A stretch of DNA of 64,000 nt. Origin: Clostridia bacterium. GTDB taxonomy: Bacteria > Bacillota > Clostridia > Christensenellales > Pumilibacteraceae. Made by a program: the position numbers and the translations under genes. The DNA lies in assembly GCA_900767465.1 (NCBI GenBank), contig CAAGAW010000009.1:124001-188000 (forward strand), read 5' to 3'. Within the stretch, counting starts at the first letter, position 1, and every line of letters starts with the position of its first letter. Under the pieces are notes generated by a model, which saw only the letters and a program-made list of their open reading frames with translations, searched no databases and had not been told where the DNA came from. This document shows positions 45,392-54,005 of the stretch, piece by piece.

Positions 45392-46011
45392 TGAAAATAA
45401 ATAACGCGAAATTTATAATCAGTTATTCGGACGCGGGCAAGTACGTAAGCGATTCGGCAGGTTATCGCTCGCCCGAAATTTGTGTTGTCGGGCGTTCCAA
45501 CGTCGGGAAGTCCACTTTTATCAACATGCTTTCGGGTAAGCCTAAACTCGCAAAAACGTCCTCGACCCCAGGCAGGACCCGGCTCGTAAATCTGTTTGAT
45601 TTCAACGACGGAGAGTTTACGCTCGTCGATCTTCCGGGTTACGGTTACGCCAAAGCCTCCAAGGCGGAAAAGAGCGAGTGGGGCGCGCTTATGGAAGGAT
45701 ATTTACAGCAATCCGGACTTCTCATACACACGCTCGTGCTTGTCGACAGTCGCCACGAACCTACCGACCTCGACCTTACTATGGTAAAATATCTTTATTA
45801 TTATCGCATGCCGTTTACCGTCGTTGGCACCAAGTGCGACAAAATCAGTAAAGCCGAGCGCGGCAGAAGCGTTCAGCGCATAGCAACCAAACTCGGAATC
45901 GGTCGGGACGACGTAATTATGACCGCCGCCGACGGTACGGGTAAGGATAAAGTTCTCGAAAAAATCGAAAAAGTACTTGCCGCGGCAAAAGAAACGCCGG
46001 CAACCGAATAA
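45391..46011 (+). CDS. engB: Ribosome biogenesis GTPase YsxC/EngB
   Basis: This 206-residue GTPase takes part in 50S ribosomal subunit assembly. G1 is GRSNVGKSTF, G2 lies in SSTPGRTRLVN, G3 is DLPGYGYAK, and G4 is GTKCDKISK, all with the usual spacing. Length is typical. It is coupled to lon by a 1-base stop/start overlap, the order also known from Bacillus (lonA-ysxC). Confidence 0.95.
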   Translation: MKINNAKFIISYSDAGKYVSDSAGYRSPEICVVGRSNVGKSTFINMLSGKPKLAKTSSTPGRTRLVNLFDFNDGEFTLVDLPGYGYAKASKAEKSEWGALMEGYLQQSGLLIHTLVLVDSRHEPTDLDLTMVKYLYYYRMPFTVVGTKCDKISKAERGRSVQRIATKLGIGRDDVIMTAADGTGKDKVLEKIEKVLAAAKETPATE

Positions 46012-46035
46012 AAGTATAAAAATCAATCACGCTAC

Positions 46036-46084
46036 AAACCTCCCGCTCGTATAATGCAGTAGACCGGAAAAAGGGAGGTTTTTT
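46036..46084 (+). terminator. Terminator of engB that also contains the next gene's ribosome site
   Basis: The 9-bp stem AAACCTCCC / GGGAGGTTT with a 28-base loop is followed by T residues. The loop holds TATAAT (46050-46055), a possible -10, and the right arm GGGAGG is the ribosome site of the next gene. In read-through RNA that site is sequestered; in RNA started inside the loop it is free. Confidence 0.75.
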
Positions 46085-46086
46085 AT

Positions 46087-46701
46087 ATGCCGTGTAATTG
46101 TAAATCGGCGGGCAGAATGAGCGGAAATCCGCTTTGCGGGCTTAACGAAAGGGTTTGTATAGAAACGAAAAAGATTTTCGACGGGTGTATCGCCCGGTAC
46201 TCTAACGTCGAGTTCACCGTCGCGCTTACGGGCGTAACGACGGGGCTTACTCCGCCGTACACCTTCGTGCGAATGGTAAGCAGCGGCGCGACTGTCGTCG
46301 GCGACCTCGTAGTTCAGCCTATCGCGGGCAGGAGATCGCGCGTCACGTTCAACGCCGCAATTCCCGTAACCGTAACGTTCATCGACTCGACGGGAGCGAT
46401 AGGTTCGGGTCAGGGCGTCGTTACCGTTACCCGCGACGTCGTTCTCGAAATTCCGCAGGATTCGATCGTACCTTACGCTATCGAAGCCACGACGAGTATC
46501 GAAAGCCGTATCGGTACGTTCGCTTCGGATAACGCTACCGTAACCGCAACGGGTTGTCTCGTTCAGATCGTGCGCGTCGTCGCCACCGTGGACTTACTCG
46601 TACCGTCTTACGGCTACTGCGAGTACCCCAACTGCGAGGATTACGGCGACCGCGAGTGTCGCGGCGTTTTCGCCCGCCCAGTGTTCCCGCCCGCAACCTG
46701 A
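46087..46701 (+). CDS. Cysteine-rich protein of unknown function
   Basis: This 204-residue protein has no signal peptide or membrane helix. Cysteines cluster at both ends: MPCNCKSAG, PLCGLNERVC and FDGC at the start, and YGYCEYPNCEDYGDREC at the end. The middle is beta-rich. The segment CGLNERVCIETKKIFDGC resembles the start of clostridial proteins of unknown role that I recall as VCIQVKKVFDAC; a spore-coat or other crosslinked structural role is only a guess. The ribosome site is inside the preceding terminator stem. A terminator follows, so it is a single-gene unit. Confidence 0.62.
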   Translation: MPCNCKSAGRMSGNPLCGLNERVCIETKKIFDGCIARYSNVEFTVALTGVTTGLTPPYTFVRMVSSGATVVGDLVVQPIAGRRSRVTFNAAIPVTVTFIDSTGAIGSGQGVVTVTRDVVLEIPQDSIVPYAIEATTSIESRIGTFASDNATVTATGCLVQIVRVVATVDLLVPSYGYCEYPNCEDYGDRECRGVFARPVFPPAT

Positions 46702-46736
46702 AACCGTCGCGACGCGGAACAGTCGCAAATCAAAAG

Positions 46737-46766
46737 AAAAGTCCTCGTTTCAGCGGGGACTTTTTC
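46737..46766 (+). terminator. Terminator of the cysteine-rich gene
   Basis: The stem AAAAGTCC / GGACTTTT is followed by further T residues. Confidence 0.78.
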
Positions 46767-46784
46767 TCGTGCGGTCTCAAACGG

Positions 46785-46813
46785 TTGCAAATCGCGGCGC
46801 GTTTTGGTATAAT
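46785..46813 (+). promoter_or_regulatory. Promoter giving a leaderless mRNA
   Basis: TTGCAA and TATAAT are separated by 17 bases. The -10 ends only 6 bases before the ATG at 46820, so the expected RNA start coincides with the start codon. Confidence 0.72.
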
Positions 46814-46819
46814 AAAAAT

Positions 46820-47521
46820 ATGAAAGTTTTTGCGATCAGCGACCTTCACCTTTCGATAAACAATCCAAAACCTATGGACGTTTTCGGGGAGGTGTGGAAC
46901 AATTATCTTGACGAAATCACGGCGTTCTGGGAGAAAAACATCTCGGACGACGACGTGGTTCTTATAGCCGGCGACATCAGCTGGGCAATGAATCTCGAAG
47001 GGGTAAAACCCGACCTCGATTATATCGGTTCGTTTAAGGGCAAAAAGGTTCTTCTTCGCGGAAATCACGATTATTACTGGCATTCCATCAGCGCGCTGCG
47101 GGCGTTATTGCCGCACGGAACGTACGCCGTTCAGAACGACTGTCTGAGGTTTGGCAAACTTCTCGTCTGCGGTTCGCGCGGCTGGACGACGCCCGAAAAC
47201 GGAACGTTTACGCCCGAAGACAAAAAGATTTACGATCGCGAACTCATCAGACTTCGTCTTTCGCTTGACGACGCGATGAAAAAGCGGGAAGAGGGTGATA
47301 AAATCGTGCTGATGACGCATTATCCGCCGTTTAACAGCAAGTTCGATCCGTCGCCGTTTACCGATCTTATCGGTTCGTATCCGGTAGATTCGGTCGTATA
47401 TGGTCATCTTCACGGCAAAAACGTGCGCGTAAGAAAAATAGTGACTGTCGGCGGAATTCCGTATTATCTCACGTCATGCGACATGATAGCGAATACGCCT
47501 GTGCTTATTACCGAGATTTAG
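46820..47521 (+). CDS. Calcineurin-like metallophosphoesterase
   Basis: This 233-residue phosphoesterase shows all metal-binding motifs of the family in order: ISDLHLS near the start, AGDISWAMN, RGNHDYYW, THYPPFN and YGHLHG. Such enzymes split phosphoesters in small metabolites or nucleic acids; the substrate is unknown. The frame opens 17 codons earlier, but that stretch overlaps the promoter. With start at the ATG at 46820 the first residues MKVFAISD match the family, and no Shine-Dalgarno site is present, in line with leaderless translation. A TIM-barrel gene follows after 9 bases. Confidence 0.85.
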   Translation: MKVFAISDLHLSINNPKPMDVFGEVWNNYLDEITAFWEKNISDDDVVLIAGDISWAMNLEGVKPDLDYIGSFKGKKVLLRGNHDYYWHSISALRALLPHGTYAVQNDCLRFGKLLVCGSRGWTTPENGTFTPEDKKIYDRELIRLRLSLDDAMKKREEGDKIVLMTHYPPFNSKFDPSPFTDLIGSYPVDSVVYGHLHGKNVRVRKIVTVGGIPYYLTSCDMIANTPVLITEI

Positions 47522-47530
47522 GAAACGGTT

Positions 47531-48349
47531 ATGGGTAGAAAAATTTGTCTCGCAACGAGCAATAGTTTCGGTGCAAGCGAGTACCAACAACTTAAAGCGT
47601 TCAAACGCGCGGGTATCGACGGTTTTTTCACGATGTACGGTTCCCGCGGGCATATAAAAGAAATGCGTGCCGCCGCCGACGAACTCGGACTTTATTTTCA
47701 GTCGGTTCACGCCGAATTTCACGGTATGGCAGACTTCTGGAAAGGCGGAGAGGCGGGCGACGCCGTTACAGAAAACCTTATCGAAACGATAGAATCGGCA
47801 GCCGAGTTTAACGTCCCGCTCGTTGTGATGCATGCGTATATCGGGTTTTATACGGGAGAAAAACCCACCGCGCTCGGACTCGAACGTTTCGGGAAAATCG
47901 TTGCCGTCGCCGAAGAAAAAGGTATAAAGATCGCGGTCGAAAACACCGAAGGCGAGGAGTTCCTTGAATCGATGCTCGATACGTATCGTAGTAAAAACGT
48001 AGGGTTTTGCTGGGATACGGGTCACGAATTGTGTTATTTAACGCGAAAATCGGTCGAAAAATATAACGATCGACTTTTCGGAACGCACATCGACGACAAT
48101 CTCGGCGTTCGCGGTGCTGACGGAAAAATATTCTGGACGGACGATCTTCACCTGTTACCGTTCGACGGAATTGCCGACTGGTCGCGCAACGCGAAAATGC
48201 TGAAAAACTTCGACGGCCCGCTTACCGCAGAACTAAAATTCTGCGACGTTCCCGATTGTTCGGGACACGACTATCGAGCGATGAAGTTTGACGACTATCT
48301 TGCCGAAGCTTTGTCAAGGCTTCGTAAAATCGAAAGTTTGATCGGATAA
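47531..48349 (+). CDS. Sugar phosphate isomerase/epimerase-like TIM-barrel protein
   Basis: This 272-residue protein has the xylose-isomerase-like TIM-barrel pattern: HAEFHGMAD, then PLVVMHAYIGFY, IAVENTEGEEFLES, FCWDTGHELCY and GTHIDDN, with the His, Glu and Asp residues that bind a divalent metal in the AP endonuclease 2/sugar isomerase group. The exact substrate is unknown. It shares a promoter with the phosphoesterase upstream and ends at a two-way terminator. A role in the metabolism of sugars released by the nearby GH106-like enzyme is possible. Confidence 0.78.
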   Translation: MGRKICLATSNSFGASEYQQLKAFKRAGIDGFFTMYGSRGHIKEMRAAADELGLYFQSVHAEFHGMADFWKGGEAGDAVTENLIETIESAAEFNVPLVVMHAYIGFYTGEKPTALGLERFGKIVAVAEEKGIKIAVENTEGEEFLESMLDTYRSKNVGFCWDTGHELCYLTRKSVEKYNDRLFGTHIDDNLGVRGADGKIFWTDDLHLLPFDGIADWSRNAKMLKNFDGPLTAELKFCDVPDCSGHDYRAMKFDDYLAEALSRLRKIESLIG

Positions 48350-48370
48350 CGTAATTTTTTATATAAAACG

Positions 48371-48399
48371 GCGGGTACGCGATACCCGCTTTATTTTTT
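48371..48399. terminator. Bidirectional terminator between convergent genes
   Basis: The stem GCGGGTA / TACCCGC has TTTATTTTTT on its right side for the plus-strand genes and, read on the minus strand, CGTTTTATATAAAAAA for the araC-type gene. Confidence 0.78.
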
Positions 48400-49218
48400 A
48401 CAGTTTTTACGAAAAACGGCTGGGGAAAATCCCGTTTTCCGCTTAAAAACTTCGTAAAATCTGTTCACGTCCGCGTATCCGGAGGCGAGCGCAACCGACG
48501 AAATTTTGTCGTCGGTGTTTGCGAGCAGCCGACACGCTTCTTCGATGCGTTTTTCGACTACGTAATCGCGGTAGCGTTTGCCCGTCGACGTTTTGAACTT
48601 CGCCGAAAGATAAGGCAGAGAGTATCCGAATTTGTCCGCAATTTCATAAAGAGTGGGTGGGTTTGCCGCGTTTCCGTCCACACCCGAAATCGCGAAAGAG
48701 ACGGGATCCTGAGGTGCGTCGGTCGTCGCCGCCTTTCGCGCGGTGAGTATCAGAAGTTCTATGAGTTTGCTTCGGATTATCTCGAAATAACCGAATCTCT
48801 TCATGTCGTATTCGCTTTTCATCGAAAGCAGTAAAGCGCGGATTTCCCCGTTGTTGTCGGTAAAAACGCCGCCGAAAGGGTTGTTGAGAGAATCGGAGAC
48901 GTTGATTTTTATCAGGTAGTGTTTCAGAAGCGCGGGAAACGAACGGCAATAAATCAGGCTTTTGTCAATAAATTCGGGCAAAAACAATACGTTCATAACG
49001 CTCAGCGGTTCGGCTCCGATCTGTCGGTATTCGTGCGCCGCGCCGTAGTCTACGATAAAATAATCGCCCGCCCGGATCGTTGCGTTGTATCCTTCCATTT
49101 CGTGTTTTGCCGCGCCGGTAAGGACGAACGCGAGTTCGAGGAAGTCGTGCGTGTGACGCTCGGCTGTCGGAGCCGTAGCGATTATAAATTCAACGCTGCC
49201 GTTTTCGAAGTAGTCCAT
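48391..49218 (-). CDS. AraC family transcriptional regulator
   Basis: This 275-residue regulator has an N-terminal cupin sensor domain with ERHTHDFLELAFVLTG and GDYFIVDYGAAHEYRQ. The C-terminal double helix-turn-helix domain shows FGYSLPYLSAKFKTSTGKRYRDY and VALASGYADVNRFYEVFKRKTGFSP. AGGAG precedes the ATG. It diverges from the GH106-like glycosidase gene with overlapping promoters and is the likely activator of that gene in response to a sugar. Confidence 0.9.
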   Translation of the reverse strand: MDYFENGSVEFIIATAPTAERHTHDFLELAFVLTGAAKHEMEGYNATIRAGDYFIVDYGAAHEYRQIGAEPLSVMNVLFLPEFIDKSLIYCRSFPALLKHYLIKINVSDSLNNPFGGVFTDNNGEIRALLLSMKSEYDMKRFGYFEIIRSKLIELLILTARKAATTDAPQDPVSFAISGVDGNAANPPTLYEIADKFGYSLPYLSAKFKTSTGKRYRDYVVEKRIEEACRLLANTDDKISSVALASGYADVNRFYEVFKRKTGFSPAVFRKNCKK

Positions 49219-49262
49219 ATTAAATTACTCCTGTAAAATATAAACAAATACCCGTTTAATTT

Positions 49263-49291
49263 ATTATAAATCCGTGTTATAATAAAGTCAA
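49263..49291 (-). promoter_or_regulatory. Promoter of the second araC-type gene, overlapping the divergent glycosidase promoter
   Basis: On the minus strand, TTGACT and TATAAT are separated by 17 bases. On the plus strand the same interval holds TATAAT at 49278 with a poor -35 (TTTAAT at 49255, 17-base spacing) and a second TATAAT at 49293, so the two promoters overlap and the glycosidase promoter looks activator-dependent. Confidence 0.7.
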
Positions 49292-49311
49292 GTATAATCG
49301 GAGGGTAATAT

Positions 49312-52300
49312 ATGTTTTACGACAAAAACAACGAAGAACTCACCGCCGAACGTTTCGCAAACCCCGATTCGACGTATCGCGGCGCACCGTTCTGGGCGTG
49401 GAATACCGATCTTAAAAAAGACGAATTGATCCGCCAGATAGGCGAACTGAAAAAGATGGGCTTCGGCGGATTCTTTATGCATACGAGGGCAGGAATGAAT
49501 ACTCCGTACATCGGCAAAGAGTTTATGGAACTTATCAGGGCGTGCCGCGACGAGGCAAAGAAACACGATATGCTCGCGTATCTTTACGACGAGGACCGCT
49601 GGCCGAGCGGCGCGGCGGGCGGAATCGTTACCGAGAATCCCGATTATCGGGTACGGTATCTCGTATTCAGTCGCGACGAAAAAGAAAGCTTGGGCGAATA
49701 TTACATAGGTACGCTTGCCGCGTACGACGTTGTTCTTACCGATGACGGTCTTTTGTCGTCTTTTGTCAGGATTAACAAAACAGATAAGGCGAAAGGTGAA
49801 AAGTGGTACGCTTATCTTAAATCCGAAAACAGGTCGGGTTGGTTTAACGGCGCGACGTACCTGTCTACTACCAATAAAAAAGCGGTAGACAAGTTTATCG
49901 ACGTCACGTACGAGGCGTATAAACGCGAGGTCGGCGAAGATTTCGGCGGCGTCGTGCCTGCGATATTTACCGACGAGCCGCGCTACGGCGGGTATGAAAA
50001 TCAGATGCAAAAAGACTACGCGAAGGACGGTAAGTCCGTTTCATTCGCGTTCGACGACAACTTTACGACGGAATTTGCGGCTCGTCGCGGTTACGATATT
50101 CTCGACGTTTTTCCCGCGATCGTATGGAACGATCAAAACGGGAAATCGGCTCAGGCGCGTTACGATTATTATCTCACCCTCACCGAACTTTACAGCGAGG
50201 CGTTCGCCGACAGGATAGGCGGATGGTGCGCAAAGAACGGTATAGCCTTTACGGGGCATATCGACGGCGAAGAGAGTATGTGGGCGCAGGCAATGCGCGA
50301 GGGCGACGCCATGCGTTTTTATCGCAGCGAGGGCTTGCCGGGTATAGATCTTCTTTGCGACGATACGAGTTTTCAGACCGCAAAGCAAGCGCAATCCGTC
50401 GCTCGTCAGTACGGTAAAATCGGAGTAATGAGCGAACTTTACGGTGTAACCGGCTGGGATTTCGATTTCCGCGGACATAAATATCAGGGCGATTGGCAAG
50501 CGGCGCTCGGCATAACCTTGCGCGTTCCGCACCTTTCGTGGGTGAGTATGCGCGGATCGGCAAAACGCGATTACCCCGCGTCGATAAGTTATCAGTCGAG
50601 TTGGTATCGCGAATACCCGATGATAGAGGATCATTTTGCAAGAGTGAATACCGCGCTTACCCGAGGCGAGGCGGTCGTAAAGGTTGCTGTTCTTCACCCG
50701 ATGCGCAGTATGTGGACGCTTATGGGCGACAGAGAACATAACGGCGGGTTGATTGCCGACCTCGATAACGACTTCCGTACGCTTTCCGAATGGCTTCTTC
50801 GCGGACAGATAGACTTCGACTACGTCAGCGAATCGCTTGTGGACGAATTGTATGAAAAGACCGAAAAAGGCTTAAAAATGGGCAAAATGACGTACGACGT
50901 ACTCGTTATTCCGCCGATTTACACTTTGCATAGTACTATGCAAAAAATTATCGAGGAGTTTCTGAGCCGAGGCGGCAAGGTTATTTATACGGGAGAAATT
51001 CCCGCGCTCACGGACGGCAAACCGTCGGATGAGCCGAAAAGAATTTTCTCGAAAGCGACCTGTGTACCGTTCGACCGCAGTGCCGTTCTTCGCGAGGTGG
51101 AGTGCGTCAGAGATGTAGACGTCAGAGGCGAGGACGGAACGCGCCCGAATAACTATATATATAATATGCGGCGGGACGGAAACGATAAATGGCTGTTTGT
51201 AGTCAACGGGGATAAAACGCACCGAACCAACGGCAGAGATTCGGTAAAAGCCAATATAACGGTAACGTTAAAAGGTTGCTACAAACCGACGCTTTACGAT
51301 ACGGTAACCGGCGAAATAATCGAGAATATTCCGTTTTCCGTACATAGCGGTAAAACGCGGATTCCGTTCGGCGTGTACCCGTATGACAGTTTACTTATAA
51401 AACTTTCGCCGGCGACCGACGGAGACAAAATCGATCGACGCGTTGCCGAAGAAAAAGCCGTCCGTACGATAAGGTTTGACGAAAAAGTAAGTTACGCGCT
51501 CGACGAACCTAACGTTCTCGTTCTCGATATGCCCGAGTGGTCAATGGACGGAAAGAGTTACGAGCCGCGGGAAGAAATGCTTCGGATCGACGCAGAACTC
51601 CGCAAAATCTACGGTTATCCCGCTGCCGACGGGCACGACGTTCAGCCGTGGAAAATCAAAGAAGCAGAGCCCGACAAATATCCGTATCTTCGCTTTACGT
51701 TCGACAGCGAAGCGGATGTGAGCGGCTGTAAGTTTGCTTACGAACGTGCAACCGAACTCACTCTTAACGGCGAAAAAGTCGGACTCGAACCGAACGGTTG
51801 GTTTACCGATACCGATATTTACACCACCGGTCTGCCGACGATAAAAAAGGGTAAAAACGTACTCGTCGTCCGCGCTCCGATTTCAAAACGCGTCAGTCTC
51901 GAAAACTTCTTTATTCTCGGAAATTTCGGCGTAAAAGTGGAGGGAAGTCGCGCTCGTTTAAGCGAACTCCCCGACAAGCTCGCGTTCGGATCGATAACCG
52001 GGCAGGGGTTTCCGTTCTACGGCGGTGCAGTTACTTATAAATTGCCGATCGAAAGCAAGGGCGGCAACGTGAAAATCAAAGCCGATTATTACGAGGGCGC
52101 GGTAATGGTTGCGGACGTCGACGGAAAAAGAGCGGGCAGAATCGCGTTTTCGCCGTACGAACTCGATCTCGGCAACCTTACCGTAGGTAAACACACGATC
52201 GGGCTCACGTTGTACGCGTCGCGGGTAAATGCATTCGGAAGCCTGCATTGCTGCGTGCCGTTTTGGTGGAAAGGCCCGGCGTACTGGTACCAGAAAGGCG

Positions 52301-52377
52301 CGAATTTCTCGTACGAATATTGTCTTGCTCCCGTTGGCGTAATGAAGTCGCCCATCGTCGAAACGGAAGAAAAATAG
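49312..52377 (+). CDS. GH106-like glycoside hydrolase (alpha-L-rhamnosidase type)
   Basis: This 1,021-residue protein lacks a signal peptide. The N-terminal barrel contains APFWAWNTDLKKDELIRQI, GGFFMHTRAGMNTPYIGKEF and AYLYDEDRWPSGAAGG, which I recognise as the pattern of GH106-type proteins. The middle has FTDEPRYGGY and TGHIDGEESMWAQ, and C-terminal beta-sandwich domains of carbohydrate-binding appearance follow (ELTLNGEKVG, WWKGPAYW). It would split rhamnose or a related sugar from imported plant or microbial glycan fragments. CGGAGGG precedes the ATG. Annotation to the family rests on motif memory, so the exact specificity is open. Confidence 0.72.
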   Translation: MFYDKNNEELTAERFANPDSTYRGAPFWAWNTDLKKDELIRQIGELKKMGFGGFFMHTRAGMNTPYIGKEFMELIRACRDEAKKHDMLAYLYDEDRWPSGAAGGIVTENPDYRVRYLVFSRDEKESLGEYYIGTLAAYDVVLTDDGLLSSFVRINKTDKAKGEKWYAYLKSENRSGWFNGATYLSTTNKKAVDKFIDVTYEAYKREVGEDFGGVVPAIFTDEPRYGGYENQMQKDYAKDGKSVSFAFDDNFTTEFAARRGYDILDVFPAIVWNDQNGKSAQARYDYYLTLTELYSEAFADRIGGWCAKNGIAFTGHIDGEESMWAQAMREGDAMRFYRSEGLPGIDLLCDDTSFQTAKQAQSVARQYGKIGVMSELYGVTGWDFDFRGHKYQGDWQAALGITLRVPHLSWVSMRGSAKRDYPASISYQSSWYREYPMIEDHFARVNTALTRGEAVVKVAVLHPMRSMWTLMGDREHNGGLIADLDNDFRTLSEWLLRGQIDFDYVSESLVDELYEKTEKGLKMGKMTYDVLVIPPIYTLHSTMQKIIEEFLSRGGKVIYTGEIPALTDGKPSDEPKRIFSKATCVPFDRSAVLREVECVRDVDVRGEDGTRPNNYIYNMRRDGNDKWLFVVNGDKTHRTNGRDSVKANITVTLKGCYKPTLYDTVTGEIIENIPFSVHSGKTRIPFGVYPYDSLLIKLSPATDGDKIDRRVAEEKAVRTIRFDEKVSYALDEPNVLVLDMPEWSMDGKSYEPREEMLRIDAELRKIYGYPAADGHDVQPWKIKEAEPDKYPYLRFTFDSEADVSGCKFAYERATELTLNGEKVGLEPNGWFTDTDIYTTGLPTIKKGKNVLVVRAPISKRVSLENFFILGNFGVKVEGSRARLSELPDKLAFGSITGQGFPFYGGAVTYKLPIESKGGNVKIKADYYEGAVMVADVDGKRAGRIAFSPYELDLGNLTVGKHTIGLTLYASRVNAFGSLHCCVPFWWKGPAYWYQKGANFSYEYCLAPVGVMKSPIVETEEK

Positions 52378-52420
52378 CCGGATCTCATTCCAAAATAATT
52401 TATAATTCCTCTTTTTTAAG

Positions 52421-52466
52421 AACCGTTCAAAGTTTCGCCATTGTCGAAATTTTGAACGGTTTTTTC
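52421..52466 (+). terminator. Terminator of the GH106-like gene
   Basis: The long stem AACCGTTCAAA / TTTGAACGGTT with an inner TTTCG / CGAAA helix is followed by T residues. Confidence 0.88.
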
Positions 52467-52553
52467 GTTGCGTTTGCCAAAAAACAAGCGTTCGGTGGTC
52501 GATGGCGATCGTTTGGTGGTTGTGAATGGGTAAAAATTTTCAAAAAATAGTCA

Positions 52554-52570
52554 AAAGTGGTTAAAAGTGG
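52554..52570 (+). promoter_or_regulatory. Tandem MraZ-box-like operators
   Basis: AAAGTGG, three bases, AAAGTGG lies directly against the mraZ -35. The known MraZ box in mollicutes is repeated AAAGTG(T/G) with three-base spacers, so autoregulation by MraZ is likely. Confidence 0.72.
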
Positions 52571-52599
52571 TTGACAAGAAAAATTTTATTATGTATAAT
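52571..52599 (+). promoter_or_regulatory. Promoter of the division and cell-wall cluster
   Basis: Consensus TTGACA and TATAAT are separated by exactly 17 bases, 35 bases before the mraZ start. Confidence 0.85.
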
Positions 52600-52633
52600 A
52601 AACGTATCAATCGGAAAGGGAGGTGCCTTAGCG

Positions 52634-53065
52634 GTGGCTATTTTGACTGGCGAATATCATCATCAGATAGACGAAAAAAACAGAATACGCATACCCGCAA
52701 AACTCAAAGAAGCGTTAGGCTCGTCCCCGATGATTGCGAGAGGTTCAAACGGATGTCTGTTCGTATTCTCGAAAGAGCGTGCGGAGAAGATGTTCGAGTC
52801 GACTTTCAATTCGGACGACTTCGACGAGTCGAAAACGAGAGCGTTAAGACTTATGGCTTCGAGCGCGGCATTCCCCGAAGAGGACAAGCAAGGCAGAATT
52901 CAACTCCCCGCAAGCCTTATAAAGGCAGCCGGGATTGAGAAGAACGTCGTAACGATCGGAGCGTACGATCGCGTGGAAATCTGGAGCGAAGAGCGTTGGA
53001 ACGCTTACGTTGCGGACGGCGATATGAGTTTTGACGAGTGTCTCAGGAGTCTGAAGAACCGATGA
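52634..53065 (+). CDS. mraZ: Transcriptional regulator MraZ
   Basis: This 143-residue protein contains two SpoVT/AbrB-like half domains. The first is GEYHHQIDEKNRIRIPAKLKEAL and the second FPEEDKQGRIQLPASLIKAA, both with the D-x-(K/Q)-(N/G)-R-(I)-(R/Q) loop of MraZ. MraZ forms a ring and controls its own operon. The GTG start is inferred from the family N-terminus (the mature protein would begin AILTGEY) with GGGAGGTG about ten bases upstream. Its stop overlaps rsmH by ATGA. Confidence 0.93.
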   Translation: MAILTGEYHHQIDEKNRIRIPAKLKEALGSSPMIARGSNGCLFVFSKERAEKMFESTFNSDDFDESKTRALRLMASSAAFPEEDKQGRIQLPASLIKAAGIEKNVVTIGAYDRVEIWSEERWNAYVADGDMSFDECLRSLKNR

Positions 53066-53982
53066 GCGAGTACCACGTTCCGATAATGCTTGACGAGGTT
53101 ATGGATTCTCTCGGCGTTAAGGTCGGTGGAATATACCTCGACGGTACGACGGGAGGCGGCGGACATAGCGAAGCGATTCTGCGCCGCGGCGGTAAAACCG
53201 TTTGCATCGATCGCGACGACGAGGCTCTTACCGAAAGCCGAAAGCGATTTGAAAGTGAAGGGCTTACCGGTTACACGTTGGTAAAATCCGACTTCAGGGC
53301 CGCCGCGAAAGTGCTTGACGACCTCGGAATCGACTTTATCGACGGCGCGCTCCTCGACCTCGGAATTTCGTCTCACCAGATCGACGAGCCGAGCCGCGGG
53401 TTTTCGTACCGGTTCGACGGCAGACTCGATATGCGAATGGACGAGAGTCAACCGCTCAGCGCGTACGAAGTCGTAAACGATTACGACGAACGCGAACTCG
53501 AAAGAATACTGTTCACGTACGGCGAGGAGAGATTTGCTCGGAAGATTGTGGCAAACATCGTTAAAGAGAGGGCGCAAGCGCCGATCGAGACGACGCAGCA
53601 ACTCGTAGAAATAATCAGAAGATCGACGCCCGCGTTTTACCAAAGACAAGGACACCCCGCCAAAAAGACCTTTCAGGCGATCCGTATCGAAGTGAACGGC
53701 GAACTCGAAGGTCTTAGAGAGGGAATCGAAAGCATAGCGGAACGCATTAAAAGCGGCGGACGGTTTGCGATAATAACCTTCCATTCGCTCGAAGATCGGA
53801 TAGTCAAACAAACGTTCAGACTGATGTGTACCGACTGTATATGCGACAAAAGCCTTCCCGTATGCGTATGCGGGCACAAGGCGACGGCAAAAGCGGCGGG
53901 TAAATTCAAACCCGACGAAAACGAACTGAAAACAAATCCGAGAAGCGCGAGCGCAACGCTACGCGTAATCGAAAAATTGTAA
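53062..53982 (+). CDS. rsmH: 16S rRNA (cytosine1402-N4)-methyltransferase
   Basis: This 306-residue enzyme methylates N4 of C1402 in 16S rRNA using S-adenosylmethionine. It shows HVPIMLDEV at the start, the SAM-binding GTTGGGGHSEAIL motif, ALLDLGISSHQID and SFRYRFDGRLDMRM-like text, and IITFHSLEDRIVKQTFR near the C-terminus. Cysteines and histidine in the tail (CTDCICDKSLPVCVCGHK) form the usual partial zinc-like cluster. The ATG at 53062 overlaps the mraZ stop. Confidence 0.95.
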   Translation: MSEYHVPIMLDEVMDSLGVKVGGIYLDGTTGGGGHSEAILRRGGKTVCIDRDDEALTESRKRFESEGLTGYTLVKSDFRAAAKVLDDLGIDFIDGALLDLGISSHQIDEPSRGFSYRFDGRLDMRMDESQPLSAYEVVNDYDERELERILFTYGEERFARKIVANIVKERAQAPIETTQQLVEIIRRSTPAFYQRQGHPAKKTFQAIRIEVNGELEGLREGIESIAERIKSGGRFAIITFHSLEDRIVKQTFRLMCTDCICDKSLPVCVCGHKATAKAAGKFKPDENELKTNPRSASATLRVIEKL

Positions 53983-54005
53983 TAAATAAAAGAGAGGGTC
54001 ATACA

